A stretch of 64,000 nucleotides of DNA from Thiothrix phosphatis (GTDB lineage Bacteria > Pseudomonadota > Gammaproteobacteria > Thiotrichales > Thiotrichaceae). The DNA lies in NCBI RefSeq assembly GCF_035668035.1, contig NZ_JAYMYJ010000112.1:124001-188000 (forward strand), written 5' to 3'. Below, piece after piece: positions 9,498 through 18,200 of this stretch (position 1 is the stretch's first letter; every line of letters starts with the position of its first letter). The position numbers and the translations under genes were made by a program. The notes beneath the pieces were generated by a model. The model had not been told where the DNA came from, did no database searches, and worked only from the letters and a program-made list of their open reading frames with translations.

Positions 9498-10043
9498 ATG
9501 GAACAAGATCTTACTGCTGTAAAGTACGTAGGCCCGGCCACTGCAAAACGTCTGGCGGAGCGCGGCGTCGCCACCATTGGGCAACTGGCGGCCATGCCAG
9601 TCGGGGAGTTGGCGGAGGTTCCCGGCATTGGCGCGGGCACTGCCCCGCTGATCCTGGCGAGCGCACAGGCCATTTTGAACCCGCCAGCGCTGGAAGATGG
9701 CGTGGAGGAAATGCTGTCGGCAGATGTCGTGGACATTTTTGCAGAGGATGTGGAAGACACTGCCGATCAGGAGGCACCCGTTGCCGATATGATTGAAGAT
9801 GATGCAGGGGGGCTGGTCAGCCAGGAAGTGCTGGAGGCTGTGATTGTGGCGGTGGCAGCTTCCCCACATGCAGCCAAAAATACCAAGAAACGCGCCAAGA
9901 AGGCTAAAAAAGCCGCCAAGAAGGCCGCTAAGAAAACCAAAAAGCTAGAAAAGGAAACGAAGAAAGCCATCCGCAAAGCGGAAAAGAAAGCCAACAAGAA
10001 GGCTAAAAAAGCTGCCAAGAAAGCTAAAAAGAATCAGGAATAA
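9498..10043 (+). CDS. Helix-hairpin-helix protein with acidic linker and histone-like Lys/Ala tail
   Basis: Protein of 181 aa in three parts. Residues about 5-60 form helix-hairpin-helix units (YVGPATAKRLAERGV and VPGIGAGTAPLIL), usually a non-specific DNA-binding fold. Residues about 65-125 are strongly acidic. The last 55 residues contain 27 lysines in KKAKKAAKK-type repeats, like eukaryotic H1 or bacterial histone-like tails. The ATG at 9498 follows a Shine-Dalgarno AGGAGA with 7-base spacing; an upstream in-frame ATG at 9465 lacks this. A nucleoid-associated or DNA-compacting role is inferred. The acidic middle could shield the tail in cis. I cannot assign it to a named family. Confidence 0.8.
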   Translation: MEQDLTAVKYVGPATAKRLAERGVATIGQLAAMPVGELAEVPGIGAGTAPLILASAQAILNPPALEDGVEEMLSADVVDIFAEDVEDTADQEAPVADMIEDDAGGLVSQEVLEAVIVAVAASPHAAKNTKKRAKKAKKAAKKAAKKTKKLEKETKKAIRKAEKKANKKAKKAAKKAKKNQE

Positions 10044-10049
10044 CCATAC

Positions 10050-10072
10050 GGGCGTAAGTGATACGCCCTTTT
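10050..10072 (+). terminator. Intrinsic terminator of the HhH gene
   Basis: A 7-bp stem GGGCGTA/TACGCCC with a 5-base loop is followed by TTTT. It starts 6 bases after the HhH stop codon. It may also help insulate the convergent zipA gene. Confidence 0.8.
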
Positions 10073-10095
10073 CCATTGTGCAACTGCCATCCCTA

Positions 10096-10785
10096 TTAGG
10101 CCGCCAATGCCAGCAAATCAGCGCGGGTATTGGCGGTTAACGGCTGCTGGTTTTGGTCTTTCAACACCCCGTTCAAGTCAGCTGTCAGGCGTTCAGCCGT
10201 GCGCAGGAAGTCATGAATGGCGTCACTGTCATCAATCGGGCTAGGCAGGTTCAGGATCATGGAAAGCCCTGGCGTTGTTTGGGCGACCAGCGCTTCCGGT
10301 TCCAGCGTCCAGGGTTTGACGCCATTGGCGACGCTGAACAGGCTGGCTTCGCCTTTGTTGGTCAGCACCATGCGGTGGAAGATGTCCATGTCGCCGAACC
10401 GCAGGCCAGCGTTATCCAGGGCGTTTAACACGGCTTTGCCGGAAAATCCGGAGTCTATATCGGCGGCGATAAACAATACCAGCTGGGGAGGCAACGCCAC
10501 CGGCTCCCTGGTGGGATGGGCGGCTGCCTCCCCGGCAGGTTTTCCGGCCACGCCCGACATCATGACATCGGAAAGGTCGCGCGCATTCGGGGAAGGGCGT
10601 TTGCCATCCCGCGCCGGTGCGTCTTCCAGTACGCTGGACAGTTCATCGCCGCCCGCATTGCGCAGCGAGGGGACGCTTTCATCCCGTTTTTGTGGCAGGT
10701 TGCGGCGGGAAATCCGGCTGATGACGTAAATTCCCACCAGGGCCGCCAACCCCAGCACCATAATGATCAGGCTAACCAGTTCCAT
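10096..10785 (-). CDS. zipA: Cell division protein ZipA
   Basis: Membrane anchor (229 aa) that tethers FtsZ at the division site. An N-terminal TM segment (about 5-23, LIIMVLGLAALVGIYV) is followed by a charged, proline-containing linker. The FtsZ-binding domain starts near residue 98 and shows family motifs GLRFGDMDIFHRMV, LFSVANGVKPW and TTPGLSMILNLPSP. The gene follows smc by 35 bases on the same strand, a common gammaproteobacterial arrangement. ligA, which often follows zipA, is absent here; the convergent HhH gene lies there instead. Confidence 0.92.
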   Translation of the reverse strand: MELVSLIIMVLGLAALVGIYVISRISRRNLPQKRDESVPSLRNAGGDELSSVLEDAPARDGKRPSPNARDLSDVMMSGVAGKPAGEAAAHPTREPVALPPQLVLFIAADIDSGFSGKAVLNALDNAGLRFGDMDIFHRMVLTNKGEASLFSVANGVKPWTLEPEALVAQTTPGLSMILNLPSPIDDSDAIHDFLRTAERLTADLNGVLKDQNQQPLTANTRADLLALAA

Positions 10786-10820
10786 TAAAGAATCCTTTAA
10801 TCCTTACCTCGTTGTCGTTT

Positions 10821-13800
10821 TCATCCATTGGCCAGCCGGACGGCTTCCGCCACGTCAACTGACACCAACCGTGAGACACCCGCTTCACGCATGGTAACAC
10901 CGATTAAACTATCAGCAAGCTCCATGGTGGTCTTATTGTGGGTAATGAAAATGAATTGTACCTGTTCCGACATGTGCCTTACCAGTTCACAAAAGCGCCC
11001 GACATTGGCTTCATCCAAGGGCGCATCCACCTCATCCAGCATGCAGAACGGGGCTGGGTTCAATTCGAAGATGGCGAACACCAGTGCCACGGCAGTCAGG
11101 GCCTTTTCACCGCCGGACAATAAATAAATGGAGGAAATGCGTTTGCCGGGCGGGCGCGCCATGATCGCCACCCCCGTTGTCAGCAGGTCGTCGCCGGTCA
11201 TGTCCAGATAGCATTCGCCGCCACCGAACAGGCGCGGGAACATGTCGCGCAGGCGGCTGTTGACTTGGTCGAAGGTGTCCTTGAAACGGGCGCGGGTTTC
11301 GCGGTCGATCTTGCGGATGGCGTTTTCCAGCGTGTCCAGCGCCGCTGTCAGATCCTCGTGTTGCTGGTCAAGGTATTGCTTGCGTTCGCTTTGCTCGCGG
11401 AATTCGTCGATGGCGGCGAGGTTGATCGCGCCCAGGCGCTGGATATTGCGCTGGATGGTTTCCAGTTGCTGTAGCAGGGTTTCCAGGTTGGCATCATCAT
11501 GCAGTTCAGCGCGCAAGGCGTCCGCGTCATATTCGGTTTTGGCAAATTGTTCGGCTACGGTCTGTTCGCGCACCTGCACGGCTTGCCATTCCAGCTTGCG
11601 GTTTTCCTGCTCGGCGCGGGTCTGTTCGGCCAGCCGTTCAGCTTGCAGGCGTTCATGTTCATGGCTGCGGATGTCGGCTTCCTGCGCCTGCACGGCTTGG
11701 CGGGCTTGGGTGAGGCGCAACTCGACTGCGGCGCGGCGCTCCAACGCCGTTTCCAGTTCGGCTTGCAGCTCGGCGGCGGGGTCATCCTGCGTGTGGATCT
11801 GCTCCAGCAGGGCGTCGCGTTGCTGTTCCAGCAATTCGAGGCGGCTGGTGATGCGTCCGAGCTGGCGCTGGCTGTTGTCGCGTTGCTGGCGGTTGGTTTC
11901 GATGTCGAGGCGGATGTCCTGCGCTTCGTCCCGCCATTCCTGTTGCTGGCGGCGGGCGGTGGCGACCGCTTGCTGCAAGGTTTCGCGGGCGGCGGCGAGC
12001 CGGTCACGGGCGTGCTGGGCGGCTTCTAGCTCTGCCAGTGCGGCATTGCGGCTTTCGGTGGCGATCAGGTGGTCTTCTTCCTGTTGCATCCGTTGGGCTT
12101 CGAGCTCTTCGTGCTCGGCTTCCACTTGCTGGCGGCGGGAATGCAACTGGTCAATGCGCTGGCGCAGGGCGTGCATCCGGCTGCGCTGTTCGGATTCCGC
12201 GCGATGCAGGCGGTTGGCGTCGGCCTGCACCTGTTGGCGCTGCTGTTCGTCGGTGTGGATGGACGCGTGCAGGGCGGCGGCGTGTTCCTGCAATCCGGCA
12301 AGGCTGGTTTCCAGCGCAGCGAGCTGGCCGCGCAAGTCTCCGATTTCCTGCTGGCGTTGCAACACACCGCTGCGGGTGTCATGGCGGCGACGGCTGCGCA
12401 GCCAGTTGGGGCCGAGCCAAAGGCCGTCGCGGGTGATGATGGATTCGCCCGCTGGCAGGCGGCGGCGCTGGCGGAGGGCGTCTTCCAGGGTTTCGGCGCA
12501 ATGGATAGTGGCCAGCAGCGGCAACACGGCGGCGGGCTGGCGGATTTTGCTGGCGAGCGTTGTCGGGCTGGGTTCCTGTTGGCTGCCAGTGTTTTCCAGC
12601 AGGCTGACGCCGGAGCCGGGAAACTCGGGGAATGCGCGCAGCGTGTCCAGGCAAACCGCATCCAAGTCGTCGCCCAGCACGGTTTCCACCGCCGTTTCCC
12701 AGCCGCTTTCCACCCGCAGTTGTTCGGCCAGGCGCGGGTTGGCGTCAAGCCCCTGGCTTTGCAGCCATTGGCTGCGCGCCTTGTTGGCTTTGTCGAGGCC
12801 GGATTGTTGCAGGGTTTCCAGCGAGGCGAGGCGGCCTTGCAGGGATTGGCGGCGGGAACGCGCCTGGTCAAGCTGCGCCTGCGCGTCACTGTGTTCCTGC
12901 CGCCGCCGGTTGAGCGTTTCCGTAATGGCGGCAAGTTGTCCCTCAGCATGGGCGCGGGCGGCTTCTGCTTCGGCAAGCTGGGCTTCCAGCAGTTGCGAGT
13001 CTTCAACGAAGCGGCTAGTGGACAGGCTGGCGTTTTCCTGCCGTAGGCGTTCAAGGCGCTGGACGGTTTGCTGCAACTGGCGTTCGAGCTGCTCCATGCG
13101 GGCTTTTTCGACCTGCGCCTGCCGGGTGGGTTCGGCGACGCGCTGTTGGCTGGCGTGCCATTGCTCCTGCCAATCGTTGAGCCGGTCTTCGGCGTCGAAC
13201 AGGCGCTCTTCCGCCATGCCGAGCTGTGCGCTGAGTTCCGCTTCGCGCGGTTCGAGGTCGGCGAGGGTTTGTTCGGCTTCCTCCAGTTTGTCGCGGTCTT
13301 CCCCGGCGTCGCGCAGGGTTTCCTCAAGGCTTTGCTCAAGGTTGCGCAGGGTTTCCTGCTGGCGGCGCTGGATGTCGCGTTGGTGGCGGATGCTTTGTTC
13401 GAGGCGGGCGATGTCGGAACCGGCCTGATAGTATTCGCCCTGCACCGTGTTGAGGGCTTCGTTGGCGTTGGTGTATTGGGCGCGTAACGCTTCAATGGCG
13501 GCTTCCAACTGGCGTATCTGGGCGACTTGCGCCTGGTGGCCCGTGGCGCGTTGGCTGAGGTCGAGCAGGCGTGCGGCACCGTCATGCTTGAGCTGATCCC
13601 ATTGCCGCAGCAGGGCGCTGGCCTCAAGCCTGCGTTCTTCTGCGCGCAGTTCACGGAAACGCTGGGCGGCCTTGGCCTGTTTGTCGAGGCGCTCCAGTTG
13701 CTTGTCGACTTCTTCGCGCAGGTCGGTGAGGCGTTCGAGGTTTTCGCGGGTGTGCGCCATGCGGTTTTCGGTTTCGCGGCGGCGTTCCTTATAGCGGGAA

Positions 13801-14309
13801 ATGCCAGCGGCTTCTTCCAGCGTGGTGCGCAACTCTTCCGGCTTGGCTTCGATCAGGCGCGAAATCATGCCTTGTTCAATGATGGCGTAACTGCGCGGCC
13901 CCAGGCCAGTGCCGAGGAATATGTCGGTGATGTCGCGGCGGCGGCATTTGGAGCCGTTGAGGAAATATTTGGAGTCGCCATCGCGGCTGACTTGGCGCTT
14001 GACCGAGATTTCGGCGTATTGGGCGTATTCGCCGCCGAGCGCGCCGTCAGCGTTGTCGAACACCAGTTCAACCGACGCCAGCCCGATCGGTTTGCGGGAG
14101 GAGGAGCCGTTGAAAATGACGTCTTCCATCGATGCGCCGCGCAGGTTTTTGGCGGACGTTTCACCCATCACCCAGCGCACCGCGTCAATGGTGTTGGATT
14201 TGCCACAGCCGTTCGGGCCGAGAATGCCGGTCAGGTTGCTGCGGAAATCCAGGGTGACGGGGTCGACGAAACTCTTGAATCCGGCAATGCGGATTTTGCT
14301 CAGGCGCAC
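10821..14309 (-). CDS. smc: Chromosome partition protein SMC
   Basis: Condensin ATPase (1162 aa, normal bacterial SMC length). The N-terminal head has Walker A GPNGCGKS (31-38). Two long Gln/Glu/Arg-rich coiled coils surround a hinge at about 500-640. The C-terminal head carries the signature LSGGEKALTAVAL and Walker B in CMLDEVDAPLDEANV. It loads on DNA with ScpA and ScpB, which are not in this window. The gene is upstream of zipA in the same operon. Because of its skewed codons, the opposite strand also reads open for long stretches; those are shadows. Confidence 0.97.
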   Translation of the reverse strand: MRLSKIRIAGFKSFVDPVTLDFRSNLTGILGPNGCGKSNTIDAVRWVMGETSAKNLRGASMEDVIFNGSSSRKPIGLASVELVFDNADGALGGEYAQYAEISVKRQVSRDGDSKYFLNGSKCRRRDITDIFLGTGLGPRSYAIIEQGMISRLIEAKPEELRTTLEEAAGISRYKERRRETENRMAHTRENLERLTDLREEVDKQLERLDKQAKAAQRFRELRAEERRLEASALLRQWDQLKHDGAARLLDLSQRATGHQAQVAQIRQLEAAIEALRAQYTNANEALNTVQGEYYQAGSDIARLEQSIRHQRDIQRRQQETLRNLEQSLEETLRDAGEDRDKLEEAEQTLADLEPREAELSAQLGMAEERLFDAEDRLNDWQEQWHASQQRVAEPTRQAQVEKARMEQLERQLQQTVQRLERLRQENASLSTSRFVEDSQLLEAQLAEAEAARAHAEGQLAAITETLNRRRQEHSDAQAQLDQARSRRQSLQGRLASLETLQQSGLDKANKARSQWLQSQGLDANPRLAEQLRVESGWETAVETVLGDDLDAVCLDTLRAFPEFPGSGVSLLENTGSQQEPSPTTLASKIRQPAAVLPLLATIHCAETLEDALRQRRRLPAGESIITRDGLWLGPNWLRSRRRHDTRSGVLQRQQEIGDLRGQLAALETSLAGLQEHAAALHASIHTDEQQRQQVQADANRLHRAESEQRSRMHALRQRIDQLHSRRQQVEAEHEELEAQRMQQEEDHLIATESRNAALAELEAAQHARDRLAAARETLQQAVATARRQQQEWRDEAQDIRLDIETNRQQRDNSQRQLGRITSRLELLEQQRDALLEQIHTQDDPAAELQAELETALERRAAVELRLTQARQAVQAQEADIRSHEHERLQAERLAEQTRAEQENRKLEWQAVQVREQTVAEQFAKTEYDADALRAELHDDANLETLLQQLETIQRNIQRLGAINLAAIDEFREQSERKQYLDQQHEDLTAALDTLENAIRKIDRETRARFKDTFDQVNSRLRDMFPRLFGGGECYLDMTGDDLLTTGVAIMARPPGKRISSIYLLSGGEKALTAVALVFAIFELNPAPFCMLDEVDAPLDEANVGRFCELVRHMSEQVQFIFITHNKTTMELADSLIGVTMREAGVSRLVSVDVAEAVRLANG

Positions 14310-14351
14310 AGGTCAGGTTCTTTTTGCCATTGATAATCGGGGAGGGTGATT

Positions 14352-14873
14352 CTACTTGAGGGTATTGGGGGAATGCCAGTGGGTTATTGGGTTGTGCAGA
14401 CGGGTCATGAAATCGCTTTCCAGCCTAGCAGATACACGGAACCCCATGGCCTTGACCTGTTCCAGCATCAAGATTGCATCTTGTCCAGTGATGTGGGTGC
14501 GCCGATGGTTCAATAGCAGCACACCCAGCAAGCCGATAATCTTTAGGCCCATGTTTTTGGCGGCTTTGCGTGCTTTTTTTTCATCCACCAGCAATATCAT
14601 CTGGTGTTCGTCGGCCAGCGCAATCGCTTCGGCTTCACCGTGACCCAGCGTGCCATCAAGCAGGGCCAGTAGTTCATGGCGGGTCGTGGCGGCAATGCTG
14701 ACTAATGGGTGCGCCAGAATCAGGCTTGCCACACCATCCTCCTTGGCCTGTATTTCTGTGGCTACCCGGTGGGGGATGACGATTTGCTGGAACAGGTTGG
14801 CCAACAAGTCCAAGCGCTTTAGCTTGCCAACCATGATCAGGCTGCTGCTGTCACTAATGACCGCAGTTGTCAT
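14352..14873 (-). CDS. PIN-domain toxin, DUF3368 family
   Basis: Predicted ribonuclease toxin (173 aa). The PIN acidic residues are visible: Asp8 in VISDSSSLI, Glu in VATEIQ, GHGEAEAIALA, and Asp/Glu in LLVDEKKARKAA. The motif GLKIIGLLGVLL is typical of DUF3368. The start overlaps the end of the antitoxin gene by 4 bases (ATGA), the usual translational coupling of type II toxin-antitoxin pairs. It ends 42 bases before the smc start on the same strand. The target RNA is unknown. Confidence 0.85.
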   Translation of the reverse strand: MTTAVISDSSSLIMVGKLKRLDLLANLFQQIVIPHRVATEIQAKEDGVASLILAHPLVSIAATTRHELLALLDGTLGHGEAEAIALADEHQMILLVDEKKARKAAKNMGLKIIGLLGVLLLNHRRTHITGQDAILMLEQVKAMGFRVSARLESDFMTRLHNPITHWHSPNTLK

Positions 14874-15193
14874 GACAGCTTTTCCAGCGTATCCAATTCA
14901 TCTTCCAGGTCATAATCCAACACAGGGATGCCCAGTATTGACAGCAGTTTGGCGGTGTCGGAGACGGATTTGTCCAGTGCCCGCGCCAATTGGCCGAGGG
15001 AGATGCCGCCATCGGCAAAAGCGCGGGTGAAAAGCCAGGTTTTTAGCCCAAGATCAAACATCGGGTTTTCCAGCGATGTTGCCAGTGCGAATGGCTTCCC
15101 ACGTTTGGAAATCAGCAGGTAATCGCCGGACTCAACCGTTTTGGTGAGCACGGCAGGGTTGGTTTTGAGTTCCTTGATGCCTACGGTTTGCAT
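14870..15193 (-). CDS. Antitoxin: Phd/YefM-like N-terminus joined to a UPF0175-like C-terminus
   Basis: Small protein (107 aa) partnering the PIN toxin. Residues 1-42 read like a Phd/YefM DNA-binding antitoxin start (VGIKELKTNPAVL and LISKRGKPFALATS). Residues about 60-107 resemble UPF0175 (DGGISLGQLARALDKS and LLSILGIPVLDYDLEDEL). UPF0175 proteins are known partners of DUF3368 PIN toxins, so the C-terminal half fits its neighbour, while the N-terminal half is borrowed from another antitoxin class. It probably represses its own promoter in the 76 bases upstream. The domain calls are by eye. Confidence 0.78.
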   Translation of the reverse strand: MQTVGIKELKTNPAVLTKTVESGDYLLISKRGKPFALATSLENPMFDLGLKTWLFTRAFADGGISLGQLARALDKSVSDTAKLLSILGIPVLDYDLEDELDTLEKLS

Positions 15194-15269
15194 GTTGCCT
15201 CCAAGTGCCCCTTAATGTGGGAACTTGGGTGAATATATCATGAAATGCCACTTTACTTGGGCAGATCAT

Positions 15270-18200
15270 TCAAAAATCGGCAAATTCTGCTTGGACAATT
15301 GGATTTTTCTGTTTTGTTACATTTTTGGTGTGGCGTGATGTCGCCGCTTTTTTCTGTTGTTGCTCTATTTCCCGCTCATGTTCCCATTCTTGGCGGATTG
15401 TTTCTGCTGATCGGCGAATGTCTTGGATGACTGCCTGATCGCCAATTGTACCTGCCGACATGCCCAAATTGCTGATGCCAAGTTTTTCGATGCCGAGTTC
15501 GTTGAGTTTGGTGAATACTGCCTGCATGGCTCTTTCAGGGTAACGGTAATAAAGGCTGCCGCGAATGCGTACAAACGTCCAACCCAAACGCTCCAATATG
15601 GTTTGCCGTTCAATGTCCTGTTGCAGATTGTCAGGTGTATGGTATTTGTCTCCATCACACTCAATTGCCAGCCGACAGTTTTGGCCTTCAACTACTATGT
15701 CGATACGGTATGCACCCACTTGCCACTGGGTTTTGACGCGATAACCAGCATTTACCAAGTCAGCCAACACTGCTTTTTCAAATGGGGAGTCAGTGCGTTG
15801 TCCCTCCACTTCGACTTCACGCATCAAGGCTTGTGGATCACGGACATGCTGGATAAGCCGTCGTCTGATGTCATCCGATTTCAAATGGTTTTCCGGGTCA
15901 AGGGAATGGATCAGCCATAGCTGATTGCGCGCTCGGCTGACGGCTACGTTGTAGCGTTTTTTATACATATCGTTTTTGCCGAATCCCATCATATTCAGAA
16001 CCCCATCATCTGGAGGGCTATCGACCATGGACAAAAAGATCACATCACGTTCATCGCCCTGAAATTGGGCAGGGTTGCCGCACAGAACCTTATGTTTGTT
16101 GTACAAATCCAATTCAAGGCGGTGCCGCAATATGTTGTCGATGTATTCACTTTGCTCGCTACCCAACAAGGTGATGGCACCAAAAGTGGTGGTCTGCCCG
16201 CTGTCATTACGTGCGTAGGTCGGATGATGGATACAGGCAATGATTAGCGAGGCGATGGTTTCTGCCTCAATATGGTTGATTTTTCCATTGTCATTGCGAG
16301 CACCCTCAACCCGATGCGAAATAAGCGCTGGCCGTAGTGGCGAAGACAATGGTTCCCGCAAGGGACGGATTTTATTATGGTAAGACAAGTGATTGCTGAA
16401 CTGAATAATCTCTGGTACACAACGGAAATGTTCTTTCAGCGAGATGACTCCACCAAAGGCAGTTTCAGCAAGGTCATAGACAGATGTCTGCCCATCATAA
16501 AGGTGCTTATTGGGGATTTCCAATAAATCTGTATCAATCAATTTCTGGATGCTATCAAGTTGTTGGCCAATTGCATCAGGAGTGACCTGCTCCTTATCTC
16601 CCACAACGACGTGCTCTTTTCCCAAATATAGGGCAGCGAGAGCCATCATGTCACTTTGGCTAGACTCATCGATGATAACGACGTCAAAACGGGTATCGCG
16701 AGGATCAAAGCTTTCATAGACACGGTTCAGCGGCATGATCCAGACAGGAACGGCTTTACGTGCCGATAAAAGTAAATTACGGGCTTCCTTCAATAGGGTG
16801 GGGACACGTTTTCCTTTTCCTTTACCAATTTTCCTTACAATTCCGACGAAACCCATCAGGGCTTGTCGGGTAGATAAGTGCGTCCGTTCACCTTGTGCCG
16901 CCCATGTTTCTTGCTCAATAATTTTGGCGGCTAGCTGGGCAATTTCGCGTTCAGCCCCATCAAGTTGCTGCTGCAAATCAGGGATTGAAACAGCGGCGCG
17001 CTTCTCGAGAGCTTGTTGAAGTTGCAACCAATGCCAAGCTGTCGCAGCGCTGCCCGGTGGTGTGGCTTGATTGTGAGGGGGCATCCGTAGCCAGATAGCT
17101 TTTGCCCAATCCGGGGCAGTGGCATGCAATTTTTCCAGTAAGGAAGAGCGTTGTTGATAGATTTCCTTCAAGCCTTCGAGTTGTGCCAGTTGTTTCCACA
17201 GGTTTTCATAGCTATCAGCATCCCATGACTGTTGTGCATTGACGAGATCACTGGCTATCTCGCTTTGAGGGAACTGGCTAAGGTAGGTTGCCTGCCTCTC
17301 AATGTGTCTGGATAACTCAGATTGTTGCAACAAGGCGGCTCTGGCGGTAAACAAGCTGGCAAGTTTGTCTGTCGTTGCCAGTTTGATACGTTCCAGTTCA
17401 CCATACTGTGTGTGCACGATTGGGTTGGATTCCAGCCATTTCTCCCAATGGAAACCGGCTGCTTCAATTTCCCCTTGCAAGGGTTCCCAGACATCGAGTC
17501 GCCAGTTGAGGTGCTTACGGATGGGTTCAATATAGTTGGGTGCTGTCAGTTCGGGACGTGAACCCAACGTTGTAAATTCTGCCCCGCCAGCTTGTGCGAC
17601 TGTGTGTTGCCAGTATTTTGCGAGGGTTCTGTACTGTTGTTGTAGATGCGCCTTTGCCCTGAGCGAATGGAATTCTTCAATGGTTGCTGGCTTATTCTGG
17701 TTGGTTTTGCATTGTTCAATGAGATCAAACCAAGCGGATTTACCGAATTTGGTGAATATTCCGGTGAGTTTTTTCCCCTGTTCCAGATGCGTGATAATTG
17801 CATCCAGAATAGCGACATTGCACTCTGCTGGGATTTCAGGGGCATGTTGGATCAGGAGTGGATGTGCTTTGTTGGCCTGATCCGCTAGGTCTTCTATCGT
17901 TTGCAGCAATGTTTCCCATATCTCCCGATAGCCACCGCCAGACCAGCCTGCGAACAGTACATCTTGTAACCATTTGTCCTTAGTGTTGAGTGTCGTGACA
18001 CTCTCCTGGATTTGCTGTTGTATTTGCCGAAGCTGGTTATAGGGTACAGATTGGGCGTTGATCCATAAGTCAGGGTTGTGCTGTGCTGTATGTTGTGCAA
18101 TCAGGTCGCGTTTCGTGGTGAGGGTGCGGAAGTCAGCTGCTGATACCAGTGTTTCATGTGCCGGTTGTTTAACTGAGAGTTGCTCCTCTGCTTTTGGGGG

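Noticed and set aside
11242..13428. A 728-codon open frame on the plus strand opposite smc
   Set aside because: The product is a Ser/Cys/Arg-rich low-complexity shadow of the SMC coiled coil; smc is complete with all motifs.
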